From the NCBI GenBank assembly GCA_973895155.1, contig OZ316892.1:30566001-30630000 (forward strand): a stretch of DNA of 64,000 nt, given 5' to 3'. The position numbers were made by a program, and so were the translations under genes. Of the stretch, positions 32,940 through 44,282 are shown one piece after another; within the stretch, counting starts at the first letter, position 1; the number at the start of each line of letters is the position of its first letter. Under the pieces are notes generated by a model, which was given only the letters and a program-made list of their open reading frames with translations, was not told where the DNA came from and made no database searches. This stretch comes from Marsupella aquatica (lineage: Eukaryota; Marchantiophyta).

Positions 32940-34957
32940 GCCTGTACTAGTTCTCAACGGTGGTAGGCCGCTTTGCTTACAATAACTTCCAAGGATCTCT
33001 GAGGCATTACCCAAATTTTCTTCCGGTTCCCAAGTACTCTCGGTCTGATCATAGCCAGCCCACTTCACCAAATACTCTAATGCCTTCCCATCTTGCATTT
33101 GTAACGGTGGTCCAGAATTGCCTCCACCTCAAACTCCTCAGCATCCTCCACCAGCAAGGCGTCCAGACGCAAGACCTGATCCCGGTGGGATCATCGTCTT
33201 TGACAAACTTCTTGAGCCGGCTAACATGGTAGCTTTTGCCCACGCCCATTTCCTTGGGTGTCTCCAACACCATCAAAACCCGATTATCCTTGTGGGCCCA
33301 TCGTATGATACGATAGGGCCCTGCATATTTGGGAGCCAGCTTCCTACTTATGTTCCCATGGTATTTCTCAGGTCTCAACTGCAACCAGACGCTCTTCCCA
33401 ATTTCAAAGCTTACCTGGCGTTGATGTTTATCCTCTTGCTCCTTGTACCAACTTTGGGCAAGGGTCATACCCTTGATAGCCGCTTCCACAACTAGGCGCC
33501 GCTCTCAAATAAAATTTTCTGCAGAAGGAACCTCGCTTTCCGTCCGCCAAGCTTCTGGATTTATAAACCAGGAGGGCGCCCTCAGCGTCCTCCCTGTGGC
33601 CAACACAAACGGCACAAACCCCATTGCTGAATGCTTGGTTGAGTTATACCTAAACTCGACCATTGTTAAGTGCTTTGCCCAATCTTTTTGATTGGCCGTC
33701 ACAAAGTGACGCAAGTAGTCCTCCACGATACCATTCACTCGTTCTATTTGGCCATTTGTCTCATGATGATACGCTGATCCCCTAGTCAGGTTCGTTCCGG
33801 ATAACCGGAACAACACCTTCCAGAAATGGCCTGTGAACTTGGTATCGCGTTCGGATAGGATATGTAATGGCAATCCCCATTGTCGGAAGACATTGTCAAA
33901 CCCTAGATCGGCAACCTCTCGGGCCAAAACTATTTTTGTAGTAGGCAAGAAATACGCCATCTTGGAAAAACAATCCACAATTGCTAAGATGGAGTTATTG
34001 CCGTGAGACTCAGGTAACCCAACAATGAAGTCCATGGAGATAGACTCCCATGGAACCGCAACTACCGGTAAGGGTTGCATAAGTCCTCCTTTTGCCCTAT
34101 AGACCATTCGGTTTTTTTGGCACAAGTAACAACTTTGCACGTGGTGAAGGACCGATTGCTTCATGTCCGGCCAATACACATCTTGCAACATGCTGCGATA
34201 TGTAGCGGCTTGTCCTCCATGCCCTCCCCAGGGCAAGTTGTGGTACTTTTGCAGAACCTCTAACCTTAGAGACTCTGGTATGTACACAAGCCTCTGCTTG
34301 TATTGCCATAATTAAACATTATGCGTTGTATCATATCCCAATGACACGTGCCTTACCTTGCCTTGGCTACCCCCATTGCTTTGCCATTCCTTAGCTAACC
34401 TGAGTGTCATCCCCATACGCTGCGGCCAGAACCTTTGGCCACTCGGATCCAAGCATCGTGATCCCATTGACACGATGATGGTCCCTACGCAATAACGCGT
34501 CAGTTGCTGTGTTTGTCTTCCCAGGAACGTGATGGACTTTGAAATCAAAATCCGCCAAAAACATCTGCCAGCGCATTTCCTTGGGGTTCAGCCTTGGCTT
34601 AGAACTGAAGTACTCGGCCGACGAGCTATTTGTGTGGATTACCACTTTGGGACCGTTCTTAAGGTAAATCTCCCACTTCTTCAACGCATAGATCATAACA
34701 TACATTTCCCTTTCTAGTGTGATCCAATGATTTTCCAACTTACATGACTCAAAGGCCACAGGACGCCCATCTTGGTGAAGACAGGCGCCAATGGCATAAT
34801 CACTTGCGTCCGTCCAAATCTCAAACGGCTTCCCCATCTCAGATAACTTTCCTTTAAACGTTTTTAGAATTTTTATAACTTTTGGGGGCCACGCAAACTC
34901 CATAGCTGGGGGGAAACAAACAGAAAAGCCACCACCATAACCAGCACTGCAGAGCAC
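32940..34957 (-). pseudogene. Ty3/gypsy chromovirus pol remnant (RNase H, integrase, chromodomain)
   Basis: RNase H comes first (34391-34957): KPFEIWTDASDYAIGACL and VHHVPGKTNTATDALLRR. Integrase follows (33505-34287) with an HHCC finger (YHNLPWGGHGG...CYLCQ), core residues in MDFIVGLPE, SERDTKFTGHFW and HHETNGQIERVNG. The C-terminal GPYRI-type region (33200-33489) precedes a chromodomain, LEYLVKWAGYDQTESTWEPEENL (about 32985-33080), which defines the chromovirus clade. Frameshifts near 34290 and 33180 separate the pieces. Gag, protease and most of RT are missing; RNase H similarity fades at about 34905. Next to it is the candidate 3' LTR. Confidence 0.85.
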
Positions 34958-35208
34958 AGGCCAGCACCATCACACACAACTGCAATCTGCTTACCAACAG
35001 CACCCGTAGCATGTATTCCTACCAGCCATCCAGCACAAGAGACCAGCCTAACTACCTTAACAAACTTATTCTACAACAATCCATCCACCTAGCCAGCCTA
35101 CTAGCCCACCTTCAGTCATTCCTACACTATCCTGATGTGATCCAGCAGTCCCTACGCCTCAACCAAGTGAGCCGCTCTACATTGATAATCTCTTTCTTAT
35201 GAGGTGAA

Positions 35209-36860
35209 TCACATATCAAACCTCCGGGCCCCGCCCAGCTTGAACATATGCTCATTTTGGCCCAACCAGATCATCCACAATATCTGGTATAAGACAATCA
35301 TTTTAACTACCTTCCTATATTCCTTACCCATCACAGAATTTATCATCCCAAACAACCCCCCAGAATAATCCGCAAATATGCCCTCAAAGCTTTGAGAACA
35401 AAGCTGCCAACAGCACTGTGCATGTTGACAGGTCATGAACAAGTGTGAAATAGTCTCCAGTGTTCTAGGACACAGCTTGCACTTGCCATTTCCTTTACCA
35501 ATTTTAACCGCCCTAACCCTCGTGAAGAGCCCCAATGCTACTACTCACCACATAAATGTCTTAGCCCTCATAGACAAGTCTGATCCCCACAGACCCGCCC
35601 ACCTTGCCCTCCATTCGTCGCCCGTGCTAGCTATTCCCCATGTCCTATTTAAACTCTGTAAATCTCCCACCTCCTCTCTCAGCATCTGATTGATATGCTC
35701 TCTTATTAGATACTCTAAACATCCTGAGAGCAGTTGGGTTGTCAGCCCAACACCAGCTCTCCGGCCCAGGCTCCACCCCCCACTCACAGCAAGGGATGTC
35801 AGCTAACAGCTACATCCGAGTGTTAAGTGTTCCTCAAAGAAGCCGCATAGATGTAACCACCGTCCTGCCAGCCCTCGCCATCCATTCCTTTCACTTGACC
35901 ATAAATCTTGCGTGCTCCTGATGCCCAGTCGTCCACAAAGGACTGTCACTGCTTCCCTGTCACCAGTGCTCCACGTTCCCTTTCAACATCGGAGCACATC
36001 ACAAATCGACCATCTGCCAGGTATTCGCTCAGAGGGACAGAATATCAGATTGGTTCTCAGCAATTCCCAGGCATTCCAGAGATCCCTTGTATATGCCATT
36101 CTGTGGAGTGCCCCGAGACAGCCAAGTACCATCTTGTCGCGGAAGGTATACCCATTCCTCCGCATCTCTTTATAGTTGGTCCATCCGATCCGATTCAGAT
36201 TTTCAGCAAACATTCTAGCCCATTCTGTATCCGGGTAGTCCATTGCAGAGGTAAACCATTTTGATAGCAGCACATCCAAGTGACTGCGGAAATCCTTAAA
36301 CCCCAGTCTGCCATCCAGCTTGGGACGTGAAAGACGTGCCCAGGAAACAAGCGGAACTTGCTTGCCCCCTTCCTTGTTATGACCCCATAAAAAATCCCTG
36401 CACAGTGCAGTCATTTTCCTAGCCAAACCAGCAGACGCCTTTAGAAACATTGTATGATAAATGGGAATTGCTTGAAGTGTGTGCCTAATCAGAAGCGAAC
36501 GTCCTGTAAAAGTAAGCATTTTTTCGACCAAGAAGATAGCCTCTTCCTAATTTTATCCAGACAAAAGCTATGCAGTTGTTCCACCCCCAAAGGTGCACCC
36601 AGATATTTCTGTAACTCTCCTTTATTGCTAATCACACATCCAGTGGCTTGCAACCATGCTGGAATGCTCATCATTGCTAGCGGGATGACTATTGATTTAC
36701 GCAGATTTAGTCTTGCCCCCGTGGCCAATTCATAACACTGTAGCACTGTTGTTGCTTTCAAAAAACTCCTCTCCTTAGCCGGGATGAACATCCCCAAGTC
36801 GTCAGCAAAGAACCTATAGCATATCCTCAAGTCCGCTAAGACTTGAATGCCATCTAAACG
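35209..36860 (-). pseudogene. LINE ORF2, 3' part (RT catalytic FADD to zf-RVT)
   Basis: The reading starts RICYRFFADDLGMF (36795-36830), with the FADD RT catalytic box. It continues through the thumb/connection region (GRSLLIRHTLQAIP, FLWGHNKEGGKQVPLVSW) and ends with a reverse-transcriptase zinc-binding motif CKLCPRTLETISHLFMTC (near 35450). It is broken into at least four frames (36489-36830, 35983-36531, 35545-35787, 35209-35535). Just upstream of FADD, GIQVLADL joins across the solo LTR to the QGCPLSPLLF half. Confidence 0.85.
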
Positions 36861-37795
36861 CCCTGTGTGGAATGGCTCAAGGGAGGCTTGAGTAGGAAAT
36901 GCGTCAGTTTTTTGCTTTCAAGGAGTAGTAATTACATAGTTTAGTGATTAGCGGAGTTGTTAGGTTTAAGGTAACTTAATAACTAGGGAAGTAGAGTAGG
37001 GAAATAAATTGAGGGAGAGGACATGTTTCTCTAAGAAGTATCAAGAGTTGAGTAAGTTATTTGGTAAGGGTGGAAAAAAGTTACGGTAGTCGGCAAGTCG
37101 GGCCGAAGGCATGACCGATACTTTTGAGTGATAAGTTTTGCTAAGACTCACCCTATGGGTTCTAGGTAGTCCCTAGACCACACATAAAAGTCACAAAGTC
37201 AAGTGGGGTCTTAACCTAGGAGTTGTAAGTATTTTGGCAAAACTTAAAGTTACCAAATAGCGGGTCTCGGGAAAAATAGCTGATGGGAAAAGGTAGGGGT
37301 TCCAAGTTGCAAAATAGGTTAAATATGGTCCACTCTATCCCTGAAAACTTGTGGGAGAACTTGGTTACCTTTGGTTACTTTTTGGGAGCATCTCAAAGTT
37401 GAGAAGAATTTTGGAAAACATAAGAATTAACCCTCTTTACCTAATTTTAGAAAATTGGTTATAGGGTTTTGTTTAGATCTTAGTAAACCAGGACATAGCC
37501 CTATGTCAATAAAATCTATGGATCGACTCAAAAGTCCTTTTTATGATTTATGGGTGATTTTTGGCGGTGGGTACAATATGGGCCAGGGAATTATAGTTTT
37601 TCCCAAATAACAAAATCCGACTAAGTGTAAAAACGCTTCGATGAGGCTACCACAAGGCAGGAATAAATCAAGCACAAGGGCGGCTAGGAGATGGTTGAAT
37701 AGACCAGGCAATCACAAGGTGAAGGAGCTTGAGTGGGAGTGGTAGTTAGTTGGACTTTTGTTGTAGTGTGACTTTGGTAGTTAGTAGGACTTTGG

Positions 37796-37955
37796 TGATT
37801 GGACCTTGGTCCTTGGTGGGCTACTTTGGTCCTCTACCTTGGTCCTTGGTCCTTGGTGGGCTACTTTGGTCCTTGGTCCTTGGTGGGCTACCTTGGTCCT
37901 TGGTCCTTGGTGGGCTACTTTGGTCCTTGGTCCTTGGTGGGCTACCTTGGTGTGG
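37796..37955 (+). repeat. 27-bp minisatellite in the solo LTR
   Basis: Repeats of TTGGTCCTTGGTCCTTGGTGGGCTAC plus one base, four to five copies, ending about 16 bp before the TATA box. A diverged relative lies at 53615-53735. Confidence 0.9.
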
Positions 37956-37970
37956 TGTGGAAGGAGAATA

Positions 37971-37980
37971 GTATATAAGG
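37971..37980 (+). promoter_or_regulatory. TATA box of the solo LTR
   Basis: GTATATAAGG, just downstream of the 27-bp repeats, consistent with the U3 core promoter of a plus-oriented LTR. Confidence 0.6.
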
Positions 37981-38819
37981 AGGAAATTTTCATTTGTTAG
38001 GGACCGGGAGTCTCATCTCTTAAGTGGAATCTCTACCTTGTCAAGGTAGGGCTAAGCTTGAGAAGGGAGAGGTGGTCCATGCTTAGTGTGGAGAATGTGT
38101 AGTGAACTTTTGTTGTAAAGGTGATGCAATAAAAAGAGACTTGCCAATCTTCATTGTGACCATTAAGTGTGAGTGCATTTGAAGCATATGAGAGCAAGAG
38201 AAGAGTCCATGCTATGATGTAATCTTGGTCTAAGCTTGAAGGGGATGTGCTAGTACAAAACCAAGGCCAAGAGGCAAGGTTAAGGTAGAGCACTACTTTG
38301 AGACTTAGAGAGGATTATAGCTTGAGGATGGAAAGTATTTTGCTTGGTGTGTGGTGTTAACAAGAAGTAAGAACAAGAGGAAGAGTCCTTAGATAGAGGA
38401 GCCTTCTCTAGAGCTCAAAGGGGATGTGTGGACCCAAACCAAGGCCAGGGGGGCAAGGTTGAGGGGTAACACTACTTTGAGGGTCTTGAGGAGACTTAAG
38501 CTTGAAGAGGAAAGTACTTTGGTTCTTGGGTGTTTGTGTGAGACTCTTCTCTAAGGTGACAGCTTGGAGCGGAGATCCCCCTTGCTGATCCTTGGGAGTA
38601 GAGGAGAGGGGAAGGGTGTGAGTACAAAAGTAGTCAAGGGGACTACCTCTCTAGAAGTGGAGAGTTGAAACTACTTATGTATGGAGTGATTAGTCATTGT
38701 AGGCACATTTCAGAAGTTTTGTCAATCCTTTGTGACCTTGGTATGATATGGAGCAGGTATTAGGTAGTCTTTTGGGGAGAAAAGCCGCTTAAGCTCCTTG
38801 ACAAGTGTTTGACACCCTG

Positions 38820-40920
38820 CCTCCATCTCAGCATCCATAAAATCCATTAAAGGTTGAAATGATATCACAAATAAAAGAGGTGAAAGAGGGCAGCCCTGCC
38901 TAACTCCCCTCGACGGTCCAATCTCAGAGGAAAGCAGCCCATTCAAGTAAATCCTTGAGGATGCCTATTGTAATAGTGCCTTGACTAGTTTTATGAACGT
39001 TCCGCTTATCCCCAACAGGTGCATAGTTTCCCATATATAGCTCTGATCCACCCTGTTAAATGCTTTCTCAAAATCTAGCTTAAGGAGAAGTGATTCAACC
39101 TTCCTATTTTTCACCCAGTCAAACATTAGCCAAGCCAGCAAAATGTTCTCCAGTATATTTCTCCCCAGAATGAAACCTGTTTGTTGAGGGCTAATAACCT
39201 TCGGTAGGATTCAAATTAGCCTTAATGCCAATAACTTTGCAATCAGCTTATAGCTTGTGTTCAGCATAGTAAGAGGCCGCCAATCCCTGAGATACTGCTT
39301 ATCAAGTTTCTTTGGAATGAACTTAATCATCCCCTCTTTAATCCCTGCTGCTAAGTTCCCCGTAAGCCAAAATTCTTGCACCATTGCTACCCGGTCATCC
39401 TGCATGAACACCCAACAGGCCTAATAAACCTCCATTGTCATCCCGTCTGGTCCTGGGGCCTTATCTCTGGGAAGCATCCACAAGACTTCTTTGATTTCTT
39501 CTTTTGTTGGCAGCCCTGCCAGCATTTGTATTTCCGTAATTGTCAACACACACTTTGTGTGCACCAGCAATCTGCTTCGCTCATTCAGAGTTTCCATCAG
39601 TTCACGCCTAGATGGCTCCTTAGGCGCATATAATTCCTTACATGTCTTCTCTACTTCTCTCAATATCATCATTGGATTTGTGATCACCCTGCCATCTTCC
39701 ATCGTGAGGCTCCTCATTGCCTCCCATTCTCTTTTTGCCTTTACAGTTGCAAAATAAAACCTCGAAGGTTCCTCCCCTTCACCCAACCATTTAATTCGTG
39801 CTAACCTTCGTCCTCTGTGGGCCTCCTCTAATTTTTCCACATGTACTTGATGCTCCATATCCATGTAATCTTGCAACTCCTCTTTTGTGTATTCCTCCAG
39901 GATCTCCATTTTCAACACACAAAGCTTATTTCTCAACAGAAGCATTTCTTCATCTTTCTCTTTAGGTGTCGCTTGCTTCTCAATGTATTTACTCCTCATA
40001 TTCCTGCAGGCCTTGTCAAAGGCTAGAATAGGTTCAATACAGTCACCCTTTCCCTCCACCCATGTCGTTCCTAGTATTTCGATCATGCCTTCCATCCTGA
40101 CCAGGGCAGGATTAGCCTTAAATAGAGATCTTCTCAGTCCCAATTTTCCTTCCTGCCTTCCTTCCATGAGACTAATGCAAATCACAACCGGGTCATGATC
40201 AGACAGAGTTTGATCCCCGTCATGCACCAAATCAACCAGTTTATAAATCCAGTCACCATTTGCACTAAGATAAAACCTTTCCAGTCTCGATTGAACTAGA
40301 GACCCCATCCTATTCCTTCTCCATGTGTAGCGCGTCCCCCGTACCTCCCCCTTAATTAGCAATGCATCCACCAAATTGAATCTAACTTTCAAAAATCTCC
40401 AAACTCTGCTTCTTGTCCCTTAATCACAGGAGAATCACCTGTGGAGTCCTCCCTAATTTTGGTCATGTTAAAGTCCCCGCATACAATCCAGTTCTCCTGA
40501 GGAAGATGCATTTTCAGCTCATGCCACAAAATGGCTCTAAGTTGAGTAGTATTCGGTGCGTAAACACTCAGGATTCCAAATTTACAGTCCTAATACTCCA
40601 CAATCGCCCATATTGCTCGCCCCCTATCCATCACTCCAGACGCTACCATCCTGAAATTCAGATGTATTAGTGATGTCATGCCTCCCCGACTTTCCTCTGG
40701 TGTCTATGAAACACATTGGTAAGCTGACAAAATTACTCTCATGGCCATATCAAGTCTGAACTGATCCGCCTTGATTTCTTGCAGGGCCAATGCATCTATT
40801 CATTCCCTCCTTGCTGCAATCCTGTTTTTCACCACATTCTTCCAGTTTGGTTCGCAGAGCCCACAGACATTCCAAGACACTACCCTCAAAATTTCTCCCA
40901 TCTACTCCGCCCCCGGCTCC
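38820..40920 (-). pseudogene. LINE ORF2, 5' part (endonuclease and RT fingers/palm)
   Basis: Endonuclease: WNVCGL near 40895, LALQEIKADQFRLD near 40770-40800, YAPN near 40560, WIVCGDFNMT near 40460-40490, and LSDHDPVVICISL (near 40165-40205). Linker and RT start: RDKAPGPDGMTMEVY (39421-39465). RT fingers: IKFIPKKLDKQYLRDWRPLTMLN (39265-39335). Palm: GPSRGVRQGCPLSPLLFV (38865-38920). Several in-frame stops are visible (for example near 40830 and 40710) and the frame ends at the solo LTR. This is a target-primed retrotransposon protein, no longer functional. Confidence 0.85.
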
Positions 40921-40932
40921 AGCTCCCTTGAG

Positions 40933-41799
40933 CTATATCCGCATTTGCCCACCCAAAGAGGTAGCCGAACTCACACTCCCCCCCTTACGGCGCCTCGGTG
41001 TGACAATGGTTATGATCTCTCCAGTCGCCTCCATCTGTGAATCTACAATCAGCAGCGAAGAGTCCCACAGCTCAGTCGAGCCATCCTCACTCCGCGCAGC
41101 AGCACTGTTAACAGTCCCTCCAATCTCCTCTTCCAACCTTACTTCTCCCCCTACATCAGCCGTTACACTATGTGAGAACTGTAGAGACCATTGTTTTTTA
41201 GAGTCATGCACTGCCCGATCCCTTTCAGTGGCCGGCGGAGTTCTCTTCTCTAACTTTCTCGCTCGTTCTTTTCCCTTAGTAGATACATACGCCTCATACT
41301 CTGACATTTCCATGTCAGTGTCACCATGATACGAATATGCATCTGGATCCATATTTTTGCTACGTGCATCCCTTCTTATTTCAATCTCCTTAGGAGCTAT
41401 CCTCAAACCAGAGGGTTCAAAGAAGTGCGCCTCCGCATCAAGCCTTGAATTTGCTCTATTTTCCTCCACATCAGGCCCTATAGATATAAGCTTCGTTCTG
41501 TTTTCCCCTGCCTCTTCTTCTAGCTGCTCCCGCCCTACCAAGGGCAAGGAGCCCTCATTGCCTGCATCTTCCCCCTGCCCCTCCTCTGAAGGTGTTTCTC
41601 GCAATTTCATCGGGGAGGACGTCCTTTCCTTGCTCATCAGCGATTCAATAGCTACTATATCAGCTATGACCGTGTCCTCCCCTCGCAGTGCAGCCAGCCC
41701 CGCTCCATTTCTTACTCGCAAGTTCATTTCAAGTTGGGTTCTAAGAACCTCCTCCAGATCCCCCTCCGCCACTGCGTCCAACTCCTCAGGAGTTCCCAC
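40933..41799 (-). pseudogene. LINE 5' open frame (ORF1-like or N-terminal extension)
   Basis: A 288-codon frame rich in Glu, Arg and Ser (MGTPEELDAVAEGDLEEVL start; SYHGDTDMEMSEYEAYVSTKGKERARK). It ends 13 bp before the endonuclease region, in LINE orientation. No domain recognised; position suggests the C-terminal part of ORF1. The open reading on the opposite strand (41357-41812) is its shadow. Confidence 0.5.
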
Positions 41800-41825
41800 C
41801 AGGTCCTCATAATTATTCTCTTGAT

Positions 41826-42688
41826 CATAGGACTTCCGTCTTTAAAGACTAATCCAATGCCAGACCTTGTGGCCCGTGGAAACGGAAGGCTCACAGTTGG
41901 GTTTATACAATCTGTCATAGAGCTCATCTCCTATCGTGGGGATATTTTCATTGACTGGACTGCTTGTTTGGGAAGTTCATTTGTGGCAAGAGACTATTGT
42001 GGTAGATTTGTTATTGGTGTCGAAGGGCGACGAGAGTTTGTGACTGCTGCAAGATTTATGCTAGATGACATTTTGGAGCCAAAGTCAACTTTGACTCCGG
42101 ACAAGACAGTCTCAAGGAAAGGGAAAGAGCAGTTGGACAGAGTTAGATCAATTTTAAACTTTGATTCTGAAGAAAGCAAGTCGGATGTTGTTGGGGAACC
42201 TGATGAGGAACATGTTCCCGTTGTCGATCTTGGAGATGACGAGGAAGAGAAGACAAATCCTTTGGGATCAGAATTTGAATCCAAGGATGAGGAGTCTTCT
42301 CAGTAATGCTCGTAAGCCCGCTCCAAATCCACAACTAGTTTCAATAAGATATTTTTACATGTATATATTTTTAATATCTATGAAAAATTTCAGGTCGGAG
42401 TGGAATATGCAGAGAAGGTTTGACCTTTGAAAAATGATTGCTGAAGCAATGGAGATGACACCAGAAAAACCATTTATTCTTCCATCATACACAGAGAAGG
42501 CGGCCAGAAAAGTTGAGAAGTGTTGAACATTGTCTTGGGAAACGAAGGACCTTCGTCTAAGGAGAGGTTGTGATAGGAAGTTTTTGGTGAGGAGGTTTGT
42601 GGATGACATTTGTAGGAGTGAGTTTGTGGACGATGAGGCGGAATCTACCGATAGGTCCGAGAGTAGTGAGGCAGAGTCCTCCGATTAG
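41826..42688 (+). pseudogene. Gene fragment with amino-methyltransferase-like SAM-binding region
   Basis: From about 41826 the frame reads LKTNPMPDLVARGNGRL, then a block of about 50 residues: FIQSVIELISYRGDIFIDW, TACLGSSFVARDYCGR, FVIGVEGRREFVTAARFML. Spacing and residue types match the C-terminal motif X/motif I part of N4/N6 amino-methyltransferases (GD-hh-D-x3-G-GS...GR-hhG-E-x3-Y/F). An acidic tail follows. The frame stops at 42304-42306. A likely intron (donor GTAAGC at 42312, acceptor TTTCAG at 42393) precedes a second exon with DDEAESTDRSESSEAESSD and TAG at 42686-42688. A TGA interrupts that exon near 42525. The catalytic (D/S)PPY half would lie upstream, where the LINE starts. Homology is judged by eye. 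Confidence 0.45.
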
Positions 42689-43656
42689 AATAGTTTCCAG
42701 CATGCACATTTATTACACAATTCCATTGTAAACCAATTTCAAGAATCCACATATAATAAATACTATGTTCTTGGTTTATTTGTGTCATTGGTGAGGTTCA
42801 AGTTCTATTGAATCTTGAATCTCTATAAGTCTTGGACTTATAGAGAAAATCATTGGATTATTTCGACCTAGATTGGGAGGCAATATTTTGAATTCTTGGG
42901 ACCTATGTTGGATAGCGCCAGGCGTTAGCCAATTTTTTCTGAGTTTATGTTAGCATCGGGCGTTAGCCAAAAAGGTGTGTATCGTGGATATTGTTACCGT
43001 TGGAGTCTATTGATAGGCAGCGGATATTGTCTAGTGGTCATTGGTCAGCGTCTAGTACTGCCGTTAAATGACTATTTTCTCTCGTTGTTAGGTGGTAAAA
43101 ATGGGAAACCCTTAACCTTAATTTTTATATATTTTAATTTTCGGCCTTTGCAAAAGACACAGTTAATGCCAGGCTTGTTTCCCAGTCTTTTATGTTCTCG
43201 TCCATCAGTGTGATAATTATTGTTTCACTTTTATAGCGCCTGGCGTTAGCCAAATTGTCTCTTATACTGGTCTTTGGATCCGTTGTCAGGGATTGTTACC
43301 GTTGGAATTCTTGTCAATTCTATCAGATTTGTTTCCTCGTCATTGACATTGGGCCCTTCCCACCGGTAACTACGCCTATTAAAGGAATGAGATCCACTTC
43401 TGCATCCCCAAAACTTTTTGGACATTGTTCATACAGAGAGTTTTTGTTTTGGGTTTACAGCGCTTTTTTCCTTTCTCGTTCCTTGTTTCGCATCATTTGA
43501 TAGAGCATCGAGTCCCAAATGTTGGTAATGGTAGGGGCGCAAGGCCACCGCGCCATGTGCCATTGTTGGTGGCGCAATCGGAAATTGATCTTTCATCGAT
43601 CCACATCCATTGTGGACAATGAGACTGTCGTGATGGAGACATCAGACATTCAAAAT
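42689..43656. other. Mostly non-coding interior of a probable DNA transposon
   Basis: AT-rich. It contains three copies of a motif TAGCGCC-GGCGTTAGCC (42913-42930, 42951-42968, 43234-43251). A coding-like stretch at about 43500-43650 (HRVPNVGNGRGARPPRHVPLL...) appears to continue after the copia insertion at 49430 onwards (FLPRDEGMSSGD, FQERFSIHYPTPQDPS). This suggests copia-2 landed in an exon of the downstream transposase-like gene. Confidence 0.45.
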
Positions 43657-43796
43657 TGTCATAAACCATAGTTTACTTTAACCCTAGACTAGAGTAGGTT
43701 AACCTTAACCCAATATGTTAACCTCTTAGGACTATATAAGTCCTTGATATAATGGAAGTGTGTGGAAGATTACAATCATCTACTTTGTTTACAACA
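43657..43796 (+). repeat. copia-2 5' LTR
   Basis: 140 bp, TG...CA, identical to 49290-49429. TATA-like GACTATATAAG near 43732. Confidence 0.95.
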
Positions 43797-44282
43797 CGTT
43801 ATCAGCACGACTGGCTCAATGATTTTTTTTGCCTAGGCTGCCCCAACAGACATATTGAGAGATCATAGTTTTTACATAGAAAATTACCAAGAATGTTACG
43901 TTTTTGGCACCGGAATCCTATGTTACCGCCTAACTACCCCAAAATTGAGTACAATCCCACCTAAAAAGTGATGCTAGTTTACGCAAAAATTGAGCCCGGA
44001 CATCAGATTGCTATGAGGAAGGCATCCATTAGCGATCTCAATCTTCATTGCCGTAAGGATGGATTTGTCTAATTTTTTTGTTCCATCCAACTTATTTCAT
44101 CAAGGAATCCAATGCAGGATTTGGGAAATGCTACGGTGAAATCCCGAAATTGGACTTATAGGTGCTTCGAACCAGCACCTATAACTCCCCGAAGCATATA
44201 TTTACCAATTGGATAGACCCAAGTATTATATATATACACCACCACACCGAGCATTACAATCCCGAGTACAAGCGCAAGAAAT

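Larger units (their letters stand above)
36866..38814 (+). mobile_element. Solo LTR (about 1.95 kb) inserted in the LINE
   Basis: The insertion begins TGTGGAATGG and ends GTGTTTGACA (TG...CA). It is flanked by a perfect 5-bp duplication CCCTG (36861-36865 and 38815-38819). Removing it rejoins the LINE reading EMEAG with GRLDGIQV in frame order. No internal gag/pol and no second LTR are present, so a solo LTR left by LTR-LTR recombination is the simplest reading. It contains a 27-bp minisatellite and a TATA box (GTATATAAGG, 37971-37980). Confidence 0.85.
34906..41815 (-). mobile_element. L1-type LINE, decayed and split by a solo LTR
   Basis: On the minus strand the order is: a charged upstream region (40933-41799), an AP-type endonuclease (about 39900-40920), RT (about 36500-39600), and a zf-RVT zinc motif near the 3' end. 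No long poly(T) marks the 3' end on the plus strand; it meets the gypsy remnant near 34906. The 36866-38814 segment is an insertion, not LINE sequence. Confidence 0.8.

Noticed and set aside
37750-38000. Open frames on both strands in the GGTCCTTGG repeats
   Set aside because: They arise from the 27-bp unit (divisible by three). Composition is purely repeat-driven.
41357-41812. Plus-strand frame of 151 codons opposite the LINE 5' open frame
   Set aside because: Antisense to a longer, LINE-collinear frame. Ser/Pro-rich composition is a mirror of the Glu/Arg-rich frame.
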